In this document: positions 1 through 13,717 of the stretch, in pieces
Numbering within the stretch: the first letter of the stretch is position 1
Layout: each line of letters opens with the position of its first letter
NCBI GenBank assembly: GCA_963978905.1
Contig: OZ022259.1
Location: 32,093,994-32,157,993, forward strand
Origin: Trichostrongylus colubriformis
Taxonomy: Eukaryota > Nematoda > Chromadorea > Rhabditida > Trichostrongylidae
Direction of reading: 5' to 3'
DNA: 64,000 nt
The notes under the pieces: generated by a model
Databases searched by the model: none
What the model saw: only the letters and a program-made list of their open reading frames with translations
Told to the model about the DNA's origin: nothing
Program-made: the position numbers and the translations under genes

Positions 1-3000
1 TTGCATTCGAGAGACGCTGGGTTTGGTGTTACATGAGTGAATTTGGAGGCACTGTGTTAAGGGAAGCTAGGAAAGGCTATTGGTTGCGCGTCGCTTTTAT
101 TATTCACGTAAATGTTTGTGTGCCTGAAAATGCGCCATGAAACGAACACGTGGGTATTCAGCTTTAATAAACGCAGTACGTGGAAAATTATGCATCAGAA
201 ATTTTTTGAGGTCTTCGGGTCACGAGCGCCGGCAGCACTTGTGACAACTGACTGCTCAGGGTCTTTTAATTTTAATGTGAATAATAGTAAAAGCATAGGA
301 TGAGGGTTCGACTTCTGTCTTGGGTTGTTTTGTTTATAATTCAGAATTCTTAGCGGAATAATGCTTTGAGTGTGCTAAAAATGTCTGTGCTGTATAAGAG
401 TTGGAATATTCACTGTAGTCGTTCGTATAGCGAGTCTGCGGACATTCTTCTATTCATACGCTTTCGAACACGAACGGAAAAGAGGTTGCTATGAGTCATT
501 ATTTTCCCCATTTTAGACTTTGAAAAGCCGTGGATGAATAAGATTATTGAATAGAAAATGCGCGGTAAGTGTGTCACACTTCCTGACTACTTTGAGCTTT
601 ACTCGTTCATATTACGGTTTAGCATAGGTTAACCGCCACATAAATTCTCATTCAATGCGTTTTTCTACACTCTTCTCACTGTCATTGTTCATCCTTTCTT
701 AAATTGTGACTTGGTGTAAGTCTGAGGGTGAGTGGTGAAAGTTTCTTTGCACTTCCTTCTCGTGAATATAGGGCTTTTCAAATAAGACAGATAGAATGCT
801 CAGCATTCATCCAGGTTTTATCAATTTTTTTTATACTCAGCTGTCGCTTCGGCATCGTCGTCTTCTTCAGTGCCGGGAAGTGCGAGACCTTTATGGAAAC
901 TGCTCGTTCAAACTTTATTCCATTTATAGAAATCGTTCTATAAGGTCATAAAATGGTGAAATTTTGTCACAGGATTTCTATTAAGCTTCAAGAGTGGGCT
1001 GTAAAGGTACATGAAGACCAATAATTAAGGTTGTCCCGGAATCTTCTACTCCTTGAAGGGTCTAGAAGTTGGTGTTGAGTACTACAAGACATGGCCAACA
1101 TCTAATTAATTTGCTAGTGGTTGTGGCTATGCGGCTTCAATTATTCTGTTCGCTCTTGGAGAATAGTCATCTTGCCAGGCGAACTCGGTGCATCCTTTTT
1201 ATATTTTCCTTTTCCGTTAATTGGAAGTCGAAGGTTCCTTATGGACTTTTTTGCTAATATAATTGGAGGGCAGGTTTAATTTTAGTTAGAAGATAGGACT
1301 TAATATCAATCAGTCAATTCGAACGATATTTGGATAAAGCTGGGTCCAGAGGGCTTTCCCGCATGTTGCTTTCGACCTGTTTATCTCGTTCCTTACTCTC
1401 CAGTTCTTCTTTTATCTCGTTGTATTGTGTCATGGCGTTGCTGGAGAAGCTCTTTTCGACGTACGTCATCGTTCACTATTTTTTAGGATTTTTTTTCTGA
1501 TAAGGGATGCAATATTAGGCGTTGAGCAATTTTTCTTCTATTTCCGGACTAATCCGGTAACAATTCACCGGTCAGTGGGGACGTTTCGAACAGAAGCCCT
1601 TCGAAAAGGTTCACATGGCACATGCCGAATCTGAACGATAATGCGTTGTTGCATGTATTCCACCATTGAGGTTCTCATCCTGCCCTGCTGTAAGAGCTGG
1701 TGGAAGTCAATTTGTTGGTCGCCGTCTGTTCGCTGCGGGAGATGTTGTTGTCGTAGAGGTGTTTGTCCCCCCAAACTGCTTTGATTGCCTTCATTGTGAT
1801 GTGTACATTGAATCGAATTTTCGTGGAAATGGTTGTCCCGACAAATCGCAGTCGAAAACGGGGCTGTTTTATCGGTCTTTTATGTTTGTGCACACATTGT
1901 TGTGATGGAGTACTTCATTGAGATATCATCCATACTGTTTTTGTGCTCATAGCCGTAGTGGAAATCACGACACAGTGAGTAGCAGTCGTCGTCACAGCAC
2001 CGTCTCCGCTTTCATCAGTTATTTTTATTGTTATCGTACAGGGTTTCTGCGGCAGCTATTCGTACTACGTTGAGTGACGATAGTAGTCAAAACCGGGAAA
2101 AAGAACATCTGCGTGTTTCGCTTTGATTAACAAATTGACACTGAACACTAAAAGGTAGACGGCGCGGAACGATGAAAGAGGAGCAAGGACACTGTTTTTG
2201 ACGCCATATCGCTTTGTATGGGGTATAGCTCATCCTGAGCCTTTGAGTTGATTGCATCGGTGGGACTAACCTTTTGTTTGCTTCAAGTTGGTCGTGAACT
2301 GTTAGAATCTTCACCAACACAGACGCAAGAACTCGATCTGTTGGCCGTGCGCGCATGACGTTGCTGCTAGCCATTGTTCTACATATATCGCATTTAGCTA
2401 ATGATCAGTGGGTCTGGTCTGCTGCTTGGTAGTATGACATCGAAAATGTGCGTGCATGACAGGGTACTCCTCATCGGCTTTAAGCATCCTCCAAATACCC
2501 CCTTGTCTTGCGCTTCAATTTTCTAATACGATGTTGAAGTTGTAGTGAAGCGCAAATGATGGCAGCACTTCAGCTGCATCCCGCTCCCCCGAATCCTCGC
2601 GCACCACCTACACAACTCGTCGCCCTCACATTTCCCCTTTTATAGTCATCTCAGACGTGCTGCTTTTTTAATCACTCATTGACTACGGTAGTGCCGGGTG
2701 TATACTTAAGCAGGTACCGATGGGTCACGGTTACTGAATCCGGGATCAAGTTAGGATAAAGGTAGTCCACGGGAATTTTAGAGATCAGAGTAGGTGCGCG
2801 GGGTTTGGGGTTGGGTGCGAACGGGTCGTGGGATACGTAAACCTGACCGTGTCTTTCACTTTTTCCTATACCTTACGCCTTTATAAACCCTCATACCGTT
2901 CCTAGTCTCAGTTCCGTTTCTAGCAGTCATCGCGCATTCAAAGATTCATCAACTCGGGTCATGATTGGTACCGGCCGCGAAAAGATTTTGCCAATGTTTT

Positions 3001-4949
3001 GCACTCTGTCGAACAGTAAGACGTTCACTTGTGATGTTGCAGTTAACACGCCTAATTCGATCATCTGGTGAAGACTGCTTTAGATGTTGTGCAGCGTACA
3101 CCGCAAAGCGACTTCTTTCGCCGTAGCGGTGGTCGAGTCCATTGGCAATTCTGTGGAAAGTGCGAATACATTGTTTTACATGTAATTGCTTCGGTGGCCG
3201 CACTTTTCAGCCACTATTAGTTCTGTTGGAATTGAATACGATATCACATCTTTTTGTCGCGCTTTCGTCACCTCACAGGTAGTGTGATATCAGCATTCTT
3301 TGGAAAGTTGTTGTGAGTGCAGCTGTGACTTGTAGAGCTTCCAATGCCACGTTCATTCTGCTGCCGTTTCTGGTCAGCATTTTCTTTCCTTAGCGTTCCA
3401 GAACAGGGCAATGAAGTGTGAGGCACAAATTCATTTGCTAGTTCTTCCATGAATGTTGGATCGACCGTGAACGCGTTTATTCGTTCCATGAACCCAATCG
3501 CTTTTTAATAGGCCTGACGCCTCCTTGTTCAATGTTTTCCATCATGGTTCAGTTAGGGTTTAGTTTGTTTAGTGAGATAATTCAGTAGGTTTTTTGGAGG
3601 ATTGATAATGGTTTTGATCTTAAGACAACAGTCCACAAGAACGAGAGGCACAGTCATACGGTCTGTACTCGTTCAAGAGCTGTATTGGCTGATGGCTTCA
3701 GGTGAAATCATGATGCTTCGGATACAACTCTGAAAGTCTGCAGGACCACGAAAAGCTGTTCCAGGTTTTTTAGTGAAGGAAGTTCATTCTACTGGATATC
3801 AGATAGAAACATATCTGTTACACGTGTCGGTCACATATCCTTGACAATGATATAGGTACACCTGTGGTCCTGTGAAATTAAATGTCTTACGTACATGTAG
3901 TGGCTCGATACTGTTCAACGTTCAGCAAGATGCCCACTCAACACCTCTCTCCCCCTCTATTAGAGTAACGTTCATTCTACGTATGTCCACTATTAGAGTA
4001 GCGTTCATCAAGTAGCCCACTCAACACCTTTCTTTCCCCCTACTAGAATAACGGTTATGTTATGTTTACCCTTGCGTGTAGATATGATATGTGCATGCGC
4101 ACTCTTCAGATATTCGTAAACAGTGGCCGCCATATCATTCAATCAATATCCAGAACTTGTTATTCCGCTAGACGATTTGTCTGGTTGATTACTAGTGAAC
4201 TGGTTTGCGCACCGCTAAACAGTGTCTGCCACAACAGAATCCTCGTTAGCCTCAATCTTCCATTTTTCAGATAATCATGTTGACTTCTCTCTTTTCTTTT
4301 TTTTAAATTGTATGAAGCTCGAAGACAGCACGATTTTCGATGAAATGAGCCATCAATTTTTCTTCAATCATGGTTAGTCTTCCCCAGTGGTAATTTTCAT
4401 CCTCAATGAACAGGTTTTCCCTCCTTACGAAGGGGGTCGTTCTGTTGTTGCGACTCACTTGCTACCGTACCAATCGACATTCATGTGTGTCTCTTGATGT
4501 AACTGGTAAGGTGTTGTTGAAGGCAGTAACGCCGGCCACGACAGACGGCGCAGACAAACGACAAACGATCAACCGACTCGTTCCATCCCTACTGGGTGCG
4601 TAATTATGAGTGGCTCGTCGGCGAAGCATTGCTGTCGCTATTGCTGAGAGATCTGGTTGAATCACTCGCCAACGGGGACACTTACAATTCGGACATACTC
4701 GGGTTTTTTGCTATTCTTCAGTTGATCTTCGACATTCCACTGAAATCCATCGAATTTTCGTTTTTGTGGTCCGAATAGTGATTTTCTGAGTGCACACGTT
4801 CCCTTAGATCGTTCCCTTCACGAGAATCTCTGATTTTCGGTACCGGTTCTTTCCTCACAAATTTGCCAACTCCAGTTAATCGGTATGGTCTTCGGCGTAA
4901 ATGCTTGCAAGTGAACTTCCTTTTTGTGGTGTTGAGCAACACCATACTG
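1..4949. other. Intronic or intergenic sequence upstream of the first visible Musashi exon
   Basis: I see no convincing coding exon here; the short open frames lack recognisable domains and splice context. As Musashi RRM1 is not in the window, this is most likely part of a long Musashi intron (inference). A small degenerate direct repeat lies at about 3929-4060, where a block beginning CCCACTCAACACC recurs twice and a TATTAGAGTA/ACGTTCAT block three times. Confidence 0.5.
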
Positions 4950-4951
4950 TA

Positions 4952-5690
4952 CAGGGGGTGCCAAAAAAAGTAATTTTGTCTCCTCCACTTTCACCCCACT
5001 TTAGTCGAACTACAGCAAATTCTGTTGATGTATTTTCATCCCCAGATTCAAGAGCAGACCTCACTCTATCAGTATACTCCGTGGCAGCCTTCTGCACAAG
5101 CAGGAACGGGTGCGAGGAAATAGTGAACAAGGTGTGTCGCCTCAACTGGGCAAAATCCGAAATTTCGTCGCCCTCGTACACAACCTTGCTGAGGTCCGTT
5201 CACTCTGGGTACCTGAGGGGATTCATACTGGGTGGTGTTCTTTAACATTCCGTTTTTTCCGGGTCCCCAGCGCCCTTCGTTTCCAAGAGCCCAAACGTGC
5301 CCTTACCACTGAAACCCCTCGCGATGCGGATTTGGGCATGCAAATGATACCTCGGATCATAGCAGCCTTGTCCGAGCAGCAGGGGCTCTGTGACTTCCAT
5401 GAACCAAAGGGCCAATCCTTAGGAAGCTCCCCACAAAAGACCAACCACGGAACCCGCTCCACTGTTTTGAGCGGACCTTGAAACCGTGGGTGCTCTGAAG
5501 CCCGACTGCGCTGCTTGAAGGTTCCATATTTTTATGAAAATGAAAGTAGTGAGTCTCAGCTTGTTCCTGCTTTTAGAGGAACATTTCGGGAATATTTTGC
5601 CCCAACACTTTCATTTCTTTCGTTCCCCTATGTTTTGTATAACTGGGAGATGTGAGCCGTGGGCAAAATTACTTTTTTTGACACCCTCTG
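4952..5690. mobile_element. 739-bp MITE-like element, TA-flanked, mariner-type ends (copy 1)
   Basis: The left end reads CAGGGGGTGCCAAAAAAAGT and the right end is its inverted counterpart, ending GACACCCTCTG. TA dinucleotides flank both sides (4950-4951 and 5691-5692), as expected for Tc1/mariner-type target duplication. No transposase is visible; open frames inside are chance. A second copy of about 730 bp, similar along its whole length, lies at 20917-21647. This is a non-autonomous element sitting in the putative Musashi intron. Confidence 0.82.
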
Positions 5691-5692
5691 TA

Positions 5693-7721
5693 ATTTCGCG
5701 AAAACTTTTTTTTTATAAAATTCACAGGAGGTAGTCTCAGCGTTGTGAGTAGTACAGCAAGCTTCAGCTAAAGATGCGCGACCGCTTAACGAGCTTCAAC
5801 CTGCTATTCGGCTGGCAACTGTTCGACAGAGATGCGAAATAGATAAAGAAATTCAAACATGATTCGGGACCCTATTTTTGTATAAAAAATAGTGTTCCTC
5901 GGTTCTTTTCCTCATGGACTCTTCCAAATATCCACACTGCTAACATGATGTCCCTTCTCTCCCACAACGCTATATCTTTACCAGGGTTTTGAAATTGCAC
6001 AGTCCTTCCAGTCTCCACCTTACTTTTTTGCCACAGAGATTATATTATTTGATAACGCTGGTATCACATGAGCTATGTAGATGACGAGTGATGGATTTGT
6101 ATTTTCACCGTTATTTATATCATCTAAACTGTTGTTTTACATTCCACCCAAATCGCCTGACCATTGCGATTTTTGGCCTACTGCGACCCATTTCCATTGT
6201 TTTCGTGGCCGTTATGTGTATGTGTGCTATCGAATTGATTTTGTATAACTATTACTAGATCCTCGCAATTCTCGTTATTATTGCAGTGTTCATAGCGGAG
6301 GTAGTTCGTTATTCACGGGCCACCTACCTCTGCAGCACCAGCCATAGCCACTGTCGTTGTCGACGTCGTTGTAGCCGCTTCCGTCTTCGCCTCTGCACCG
6401 CCACCGCCACTATTCACGTCGTATTCACACCCCAAGTACCCTCTCGGAGTTGGTGGTGCTAATCGACGTCGATTAGATTACTCGCTGTCTGCTGTCTCTA
6501 GCGACGTACTCCTTTCACGTCAGTAACTCGACGCCTTGAACGACCAGACGTGATTTTTAAATTGGCGAAAACTCACTGTTAAAACACTATCGGACCGCCT
6601 ACTGTCCTCGTTCGTCATCGTCATCATCGACATCGTTGTGGGTGAAAATGGCTCTCACCGCGGCAGCACTGTATTCATCACCGGGTGTTGTGCGTTTTGT
6701 GTGTTGTTGATTTGCTAGTCGTTATGTATTTTAACCATCGTCAACATTGGTATTAGGCGGCCGTTCAATTGCCTGCAACGGCCTGGCCGCTGTGGTGCTT
6801 CCGGCGTTTAGCGCACACTTCCTTCAAGTGCTTTCACTACCGCGAATATCGTAATTGCCGGCGAACACGTTGCCGTTGCGTTGCAGAGCGTTTAGAATGA
6901 GCGAGGACAAATGAATTCATGAAGTGCTTGAAGTGCTATTTACGAGTGGTTGCATTAGACATAAGAAATTGTTCTGTTCTTGATTGGAAGCTGCTTCCAT
7001 TGCGGAGGTTTTGAATATTGTCAGAACGCCCCGGTGACTCAATCATCAACACTTTTATATGTGACAAGGCAGGACGATGAGAATGCTGAATGTCTTGATA
7101 CATTGCCGTGATATACAGTCGAAATTAGTGAAATCCCCGGGCTACCGTTCCTCGGTTTGTCATTTCTTTGAAATAACAAACAGGAGAAGCGTCCCCAACT
7201 GTGTTCCGTAACACATGCAACTAGTTTTTTAGGAATAAGCAAGCTAGCACATTGGTTAGGGGTTTAAGTGATGGTTGCCGAACCCTTGGAAAATACCTGA
7301 TCTGAGCTACTCACTCAGCTCCATCTATTCTGCCTACAAGTCAGACCGATTCATTGTTTTTCGATCTGGTTGTCATGGTGGCAAAAGTTGTTCCAGCCAA
7401 CCAACCCTTCATCTAATTAAGGGTTTTCCGTACAACCACCGAACAATGTTACCAGTCACAGCAGAGTATTTCCGCGTCCGCAGTTTACGAGATTGACCAC
7501 TTTATTAGGCGCTCCGTTGAAATGACGTCACCCTAAAGAAGTGGCTAGACTCGTAGCCAACGGAGCAATGGTAGTGGCTAGAGCAGTAGTACGTAGAGTG
7601 TGGTAGAGCCGTGTAGATTCGACCGTAAGACGACTGTAGATTGCTTGAAAAGTGAATAGGAGTCTTATGCTGTTGCTTCTTGAAATTCTTGTTGCCAAGT
7701 TTTGATTTTTGTCTGATTTAG
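5693..7721. other. Putative Musashi intron sequence with a CpG-rich block
   Basis: No exon is recognised. A clearly GC- and CpG-richer stretch lies at about 6290-6900, with many GTCGTTGT/GACGTC-type triplet runs and an ATG at 6648 opening only a short frame. It differs in composition from the AT-rich sequence around it and ends roughly 800 bp before the first visible Musashi exon. It could be an internal promoter and 5' UTR, but no TATA box or SL acceptor with a usable exon was found. Confidence 0.35.
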
Positions 7722-10700
7722 ATGGTGACAAAGACGAAGAAAGTATTCATTGGTGGACTGTCGGCCTCATCAACACTCGAGGATATGAAGACATATTTTG
7801 AGCAGTATGGAAAGGTATAGTTGTATTTTTCTTCACTGTAACTGTAGCTCGGTTTACGTAATCGAATATGAAATGAATGGAATTCCAGTGTAAGCAATTC
7901 AAAATAAATAAAGTAGTCAGAGCTTGGCAAGTATACATTCTGAGAAGCGGTGGTTCCCATAATTCATTTTCCTTGAAACTGAACATCTGTTAATTTTATC
8001 TGGAGCCTCAAACTAATCGTTTAATGGCCAGATACGTTCATGGAGCAGGTAAAAAACCCTTCAATTTTCTGTGTACGAGGCGTTTTTTAAGAGATCCCGG
8101 TGGGCGTGATAAACTTTTGGTTTGCAGTAGCATTATTGAAAAAGGGTGGCTCGTGAGTCTCAAAGCCATCGCCTGAGGTCAGGAGAAAGTGACAACTGGG
8201 GAAGACATATTCTCCGGAAACCAGTCATTTCAGTTCACAAGAAGGTGATTTTTGACGGAACTCTCATTGAAAAAGCTCGGCTTGGCCTTGTTACGATCCA
8301 GCATTGCGAATCGCGATGCCACGCATACACCAGCGAAATTTTAGCCATGGCGGGACGTAAGCCGCTCGTCCGTCTGTACCTACACCTACTGATAGTGACA
8401 TAGGAGCGCGAAGCGAAAGGTTTTGCAGGGGAGTTTCGGATTCCTATTCGGGAGAGCAATGTTCACCGCTGCATTTCGTTTTTCCTCTAATGTCACAGCG
8501 CTGGTTACTTCTGCTTTCGTATGTTACAAATGTTCTACAACCTGTCAAATTCACGCCTTCCGGTGCCTTCAAAGGTACACTTTGTTAGAATCTTAACGTT
8601 TTATAGTGAAAGCAAAAATGAGAAATGGCCAGCCAAAAAAAAAAATTCGCGCGGAACACTCAATTTGTGCCGTTTTTACTACCATGAATATCCGGTTTTG
8701 GGCAAACTAGGCAGGAAATAGACCAGAGGGGGAAGCGAACGTTAAGTGCGCAGACTGTACTTGCCACCGCTGCTACTACATCTGTCGAGCACGGGATGTG
8801 GTCAGCTGCCTATGCAGTTTCGGTTTGAGCGGCCGTAGCGCTAATCTTAAGAGTGCTTATGAAAGATGGAGCTGTGTTTTATGTGATTCGTTTATAAAAA
8901 TCTATTGAAGTGGGTATTTTATGTGTTTGAAGCATCGCAGCTTCAAGACCTCGCAGTGTTACCCGGGTTCTAGCCCAAATCTTGACTTAATTTTTCTCTT
9001 CAGTAAATATGTTCGGAAACTTAGAAAGAAAAATTCGATGTTTTTTTACTTTCAAACTGCAACTGTGATGTGGCGTAATGTCGGGTCTCGATGTGTAATG
9101 ATTATTGGAGAGCAATGTGGAACTGATTGTTTTTGTTTTTTCCGACGGCGAAACTCACGTGCACGCCGCAATGACAGTTATGTGGATGATCCCCTGTGAC
9201 GGATGTCCGCCGTTCGCCGTGAGACCAACAGTAATATGCAGGGTACTGTAGCGGCTAGATCAGCCCATGTCTAATACGTAGTGACGAGGCAGTGCCAGAC
9301 CTATGAGAGTGCATTGCGGAAACGGGCAAAGAACCTTGTGCACTGAAAAGACGTTGGGACAGGTGGTGTTTTATGGAGGGACTAAGTGGGAGAATGTGCG
9401 GCTTGGTGGTGAAATATCGGCTCCTGGCTTTAACGCACCCAATGCCATTTTTGAAATGGACGAATTGGGAGACTCACGTCTTAGAGAGAGCGAAAAGAGT
9501 TTTACCGGTAGCACGTGAGAGCTCCCTTCAAGTGATTTTTTTGCCTCGGAACCTACTTTTGTCTTTTTTTGAAAGTAGTTAGTGGCCCACTTAATTCCTT
9601 ATCCAGGCTTAGATCTTTGAATGGTTAGTCAATTATAGTAAAGCATAGTGAACGAAATTTTTCTGCCGCCGACTGATCCGTTCTTGGAGCACCTCGGTCG
9701 AATTTCTCGCAGTCCGAAACGTTCCAAGAACACCACCTTCCACAATGAATTGCAATGAATTTGGTGTGCTCTCGCTTTAAAGCGGCTTGCCCGTTTTCCG
9801 GTGCCAGCTATGTTTACAGCGTTAGATCATAGGCTTCACTACCTTTTTAGCATGTGTATTATAGTGATCGATAGAGCGATCATCACCAATTCGCTTAGAT
9901 TTTAGTTAATTTTTTGCACCACTATTAATTGCCGGTTAGATTGAATTAATATGTTTTTCAGGTTGAGGATGCAATGCTAATGTTCGATAAGGCCACTCAG
10001 CGTCACAGGGGTAAATATTTTTGTTTTTCTGATTTTACAATCGTATGTAGTAGGCGAAAAAGTAAAGGTTTACATCACTGTTTTTGATTTTCCTTTTATG
10101 TTCTGCCTATCTGCAAATTTCCATGGGATCGAGTTGTGGAATACATAGCATGTCATTATTGAAGTGGTCATTTTTATTGATATTTGGATCGTTTTTGTGT
10201 GGTCTATGTACCGAGACAGTTACCGCTTAGACTTATGAATGAGTGGTTTGTGCTTTGACTACTTCCTCCTAACATTTATGGTTTAATTTTTGAATCACTT
10301 GGACCTCGGTGTATTTTTGGGATGAGTAGTATGTGAATTTTGATTCGGCACGGGTTTCTTCAGTATAGCTGGTAAGTTGTCTATGAGTTGCTACAATCAT
10401 ACGAATGAACATAAGTGTCGACTGCCATGGCAATTTTGGAGTAGGGGATCGCATTTCCTCTTTAAGTTCTGACTTGCTAAGTTCTTTTTCACTGGTCTTT
10501 CAGTAGCGTACTTAATATCATGGATTCCTTTTGTATTTTTTTCTCGAATATTGCGAACGTGTGGTTGCGGTTAGGTTCAGCACAAATGGAAAGTGTATAT
10601 GGGTTTGACCAACATATTCTTTCTATTAATGCTGAAATATATTCTTTATCCTGCTTATGTTTGTGCTAGTTTCAGATATGTTCTTTAGGCTTCGGTTTCA

Positions 10701-13027
10701 TCACATTCGACAATGATGAGGTGTCGGACAAAGTGTGCGAGATCCACTTCCACGAAATTAATGGGAAAATGGTAGAGTGCAAAAAAGCGCAACCGAAGGA
10801 GGTGGGTTCCTGAGCATCGTTTTTAAGCTTTTTCGTTACGAGTGTGCGTCCCTGATCTGCGCTTCGTCATCGCTTTCACGCACACTTTGAAAGTTGGATT
10901 TATAGACAATGCCAAAAAATTTTATTTCTCCTAAACGCGTCATTTCTAATTGTGAGAGTTGGTACTAGTTTAGTAATGTTCCTTTCAGGTAATGCTTCCA
11001 GTTCAGTTGAACAAATCACGTGCAGCTGCTGCACGAAATCTCTACGGGCTTCCACCAGAACAACTGCTAGGTAGAAAGATTTGCTTCATAATTTCCAAAG
11101 TTGCTTGGAAGTATCACCATTTTTTCGATATGTAAAGATTGAATCAAGGTATTACAGCGTATGCTACCTATCTACCTCGATTCGGGTATGGTAACCTGCT
11201 CTATCCCAACATGACGTCGAGTAAGTGTGCTGCTTGATCGCTTTTGTTCTGTCATGGCGTGATTTTTTTTTTGTATTGTCCAGTGAGAGACCTTCGAAAA
11301 AGTTAACTGTGAAAATGTAGTATTACATAGAGAGGACAACTTCATTCGTACGTTTTTTCTGGGATAGTTTTGCTTTGTTCTGTTACAGGCGGGCCAGTGC
11401 TTGTCAAATGCGCACCGCCGCTGGAGCTGGCAGGTCAATGAAGCGTGTGGTTTGAGTATGTAGACATTATGTGAAGTGGTGGAAGCTATCCTATCCTCAA
11501 ATTGTTCCAAGCTCAGTTTGAAGGATATGTGTCTCGTAGTGAAATGCTCTGACAATTTTCACACATTTTGAGCTGAGAGAATTACTGCGCAGAGACATGG
11601 AATTAGTGAAATTACATTGCTGCAAAATATTAACGACAGAGAAGCCAATTCAGGCGTATTTTAGTGCTCATAAACCAAAATAAATAACTGTTCCGATGTG
11701 AAAAAGGAGGTGCGTATTGTGACTCGTCACTGTGTTCTCTGTATCATTCCATCTGTATCGCCTGACCTCAACACAGAACATATTCTTCTGTTGCAGACAA
11801 CGTTTATTCCCTTATATTTCGAACCGATCCTTGTTTAAGACTAAAAAAAACATTGTGAAGCATGGGATGTGAATCTCAGTCCCAAGCTTGTGGAATGTAA
11901 AGCTTTACTTGCCTGTAGCTGTTTCGCTTCATGCGGCATAGGCTAAAACTTGCACCTTCTTCTTTTACACTAGAAGAAGTTACATTGTCGTTGAGTGCCA
12001 AGGAGAAGAAGTTCTAATGTTTACAGCCAATGGAAAAAATTGCATAGCTGGCGCGCTCCAAGTTTTCTTACTCAGCGTCTCTGACCACGTGACTGTTTCC
12101 TCGTTGCTCCTAGAGTACTCGCAGCCTCACTCCCTTGGAGACCCTTCCCGTCGGACGTCACTGTGCCATGCTATTTTCGGGTGTTAGTCGTTACGTTCTT
12201 CAAAACACAATACAAAATGTTGCGTTGCGACACATGCTTTCTCCTTTTTTCATATTGACCACTAATGTTTCTTCTTCCGTGTACCGACGCTTGCTGTAAC
12301 AATAGAGGTTTATGGAATAACGTGAAATTTTGGTGAAATGGAATGGAATGCACTAAGACTCGTGACTTGGTGTGTGATAGTCCCGATTTGGTGATAGGTA
12401 CTGATCAGCCTATTGATTCCGGCGGAAATAAGGCTGTCATCGCGATTGTGTTTTAATTCCCAAGTTCATGTGAAGTTGTACATAGTTAGCTCCAGAGGCA
12501 GGGTTCATTTGAGTAGCGTTTTCGAAATGTGCTAAAAATTTCAATTTACTTAGCACTGGTCTGCTCATAATCTGCGTTTGTAACTATCAGCCTTTGAGCT
12601 AGAGTAAAAGGGAATTGAGTGCGAAAGAGTCAAAATTCATTTCCGATAGAGCTTATGGTCTAGCCAAATTGGTTTAATTGATGAGCCCGTGGTTGTTCAC
12701 TGGTATGCATGAAGGTTTCGGCACAGTAGTGATATGCTATGCATAGTTAGTTGCAGTAGTTATAGATAACTGATTTGTGAAGAGCGATCAATTTTCAGAG
12801 AATGTTTCATTTCAGTGTTCAATCAAATGCCCGGCTACTCAGGACTACCATCGTCTCCGGGCTCGTCGTCGAGCGCGGCCGCGGCTATTGCTGGTCGCGG
12901 TGGCGCTGGTCAACCATTCGACGCCACTGCAGCACTGTACGCGAATCTGAGCGCTGCGCAGCCGTTTGGTGATGGAGGACTATATGTTTCGCCACAACCG
13001 TTGCATACTTATCATAACAAGGTGTAA
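7722..13027 (+). CDS. msi-1: Musashi-family RNA-binding protein, 3' part (RRM2 to C-terminus)
   Basis: Six exons join in consistent phase: 7722-7814, 9962-10010, 10689-10801, 10989-11070, 11158-11220 and 12816-13027, giving 203 residues plus a TAA stop. All introns are GT-AG, most with TTTCAG-like acceptors. The first exons encode a complete second RRM: RNP2 is VFIGGL, RNP1 is RGFGFITF (split by a splice site), followed by the Musashi signatures [21 protein letters not shown] and [10 protein letters not shown]. The tail is rich in Ala, Ser, Gly, Tyr and Pro, as in Musashi proteins. Musashi proteins bind UAG-containing mRNAs and control translation, chiefly in neural cells. RRM1 and the true start lie upstream of the window, so this is a partial gene. 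AAG|GTGTAAG at the stop codon could also be a splice donor, so an alternative C-terminus is possible. The family call is very secure; the symbol follows the nematode orthologue. Confidence 0.93.
7815..9961 (+). other. Musashi intron (2.1 kb)
   Basis: This is bounded by GTATAG at the donor and TTTTTCAG at the acceptor. Inside I see no recognisable domain or element; the open frames are short and without similarity to known families. The remaining internal introns are 678, 187, 87 and 1595 bp. Confidence 0.7.
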
Positions 13028-13293
13028 GCCACTCAGCAACAGGTTAGTAAATTCTGACCGATTCGAAATTTTTTTCGGAAACGGCCCCATAGGAAGTATT
13101 GGGTGTACAGGTTTAGGTCACGATGCTGTGCTTAGCGAAAATCAAACGACAGTAAGAGTCCTTTAGGCAGTTGCCAAGCTTCGAGGGTCTGCAATTTCTC
13201 TTGTGAGGTTGCGGATCTGCCCCGTCGTCCAGTCATTTCATGTGCAGTTTTGTCGCCGTCCTTAGCAGACTTTACTCGTCGTGTTCTTTACTT

Positions 13294-13717
13294 AAAGGAA
13301 TCGTCCGCGGGAAAATGACCCTTTGTTATCCATATATTCCTGTTGTATTTGCTTAATAAGGGCCGCTTGCAAAGTTTCATGCGAAGAAGTAAACATTCGT
13401 CCAAGATACAGCTCTCCAAATTCTTTACTAGGTGAGCGGGGCCTCCGAGTGAAAGTCCCGTTCCGTCGTTCGCCTCGGTTGGGAAAGGAGAGTGAGACTG
13501 TTTATGTAACTTTCTCTTCCTACAGTGCGTCACCGACCGCGCGAACGACAAGGTGGACATTTGCTCGGAGGCTCCGCCCACCCGGCCGAGATTTTGTGGT
13601 GCTGCGTCCCAGGCATATTCACATTTTTCGTAAAGCTGTGCATGCATCCCACATTAACCAAATGCAAGGAATATATGGGTAACAAAAAACTCATTTTTTT
13701 CCGGGTCGATTCCTTTG
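13294..13717. repeat. 424-bp foldback (palindromic) element
   Basis: Left and right halves are reverse complements along nearly their entire length: AAAGGAATCG at the left end pairs with CGATTCCTTT at the right, CCATATATTCC pairs with GGAATATATGG further in, and GGCCTCCGAG pairs with CTCGGAGGCT near the centre. There is no coding capacity. It lies about 270 bp after the Musashi stop, so if the 3' UTR spans it the mRNA would contain a long hairpin. Confidence 0.82.

Noticed and set aside
5110..5481. 123-codon open frame
   Set aside because: It lies inside the 4952-5690 MITE and is broken in the second copy at 20917-21647.
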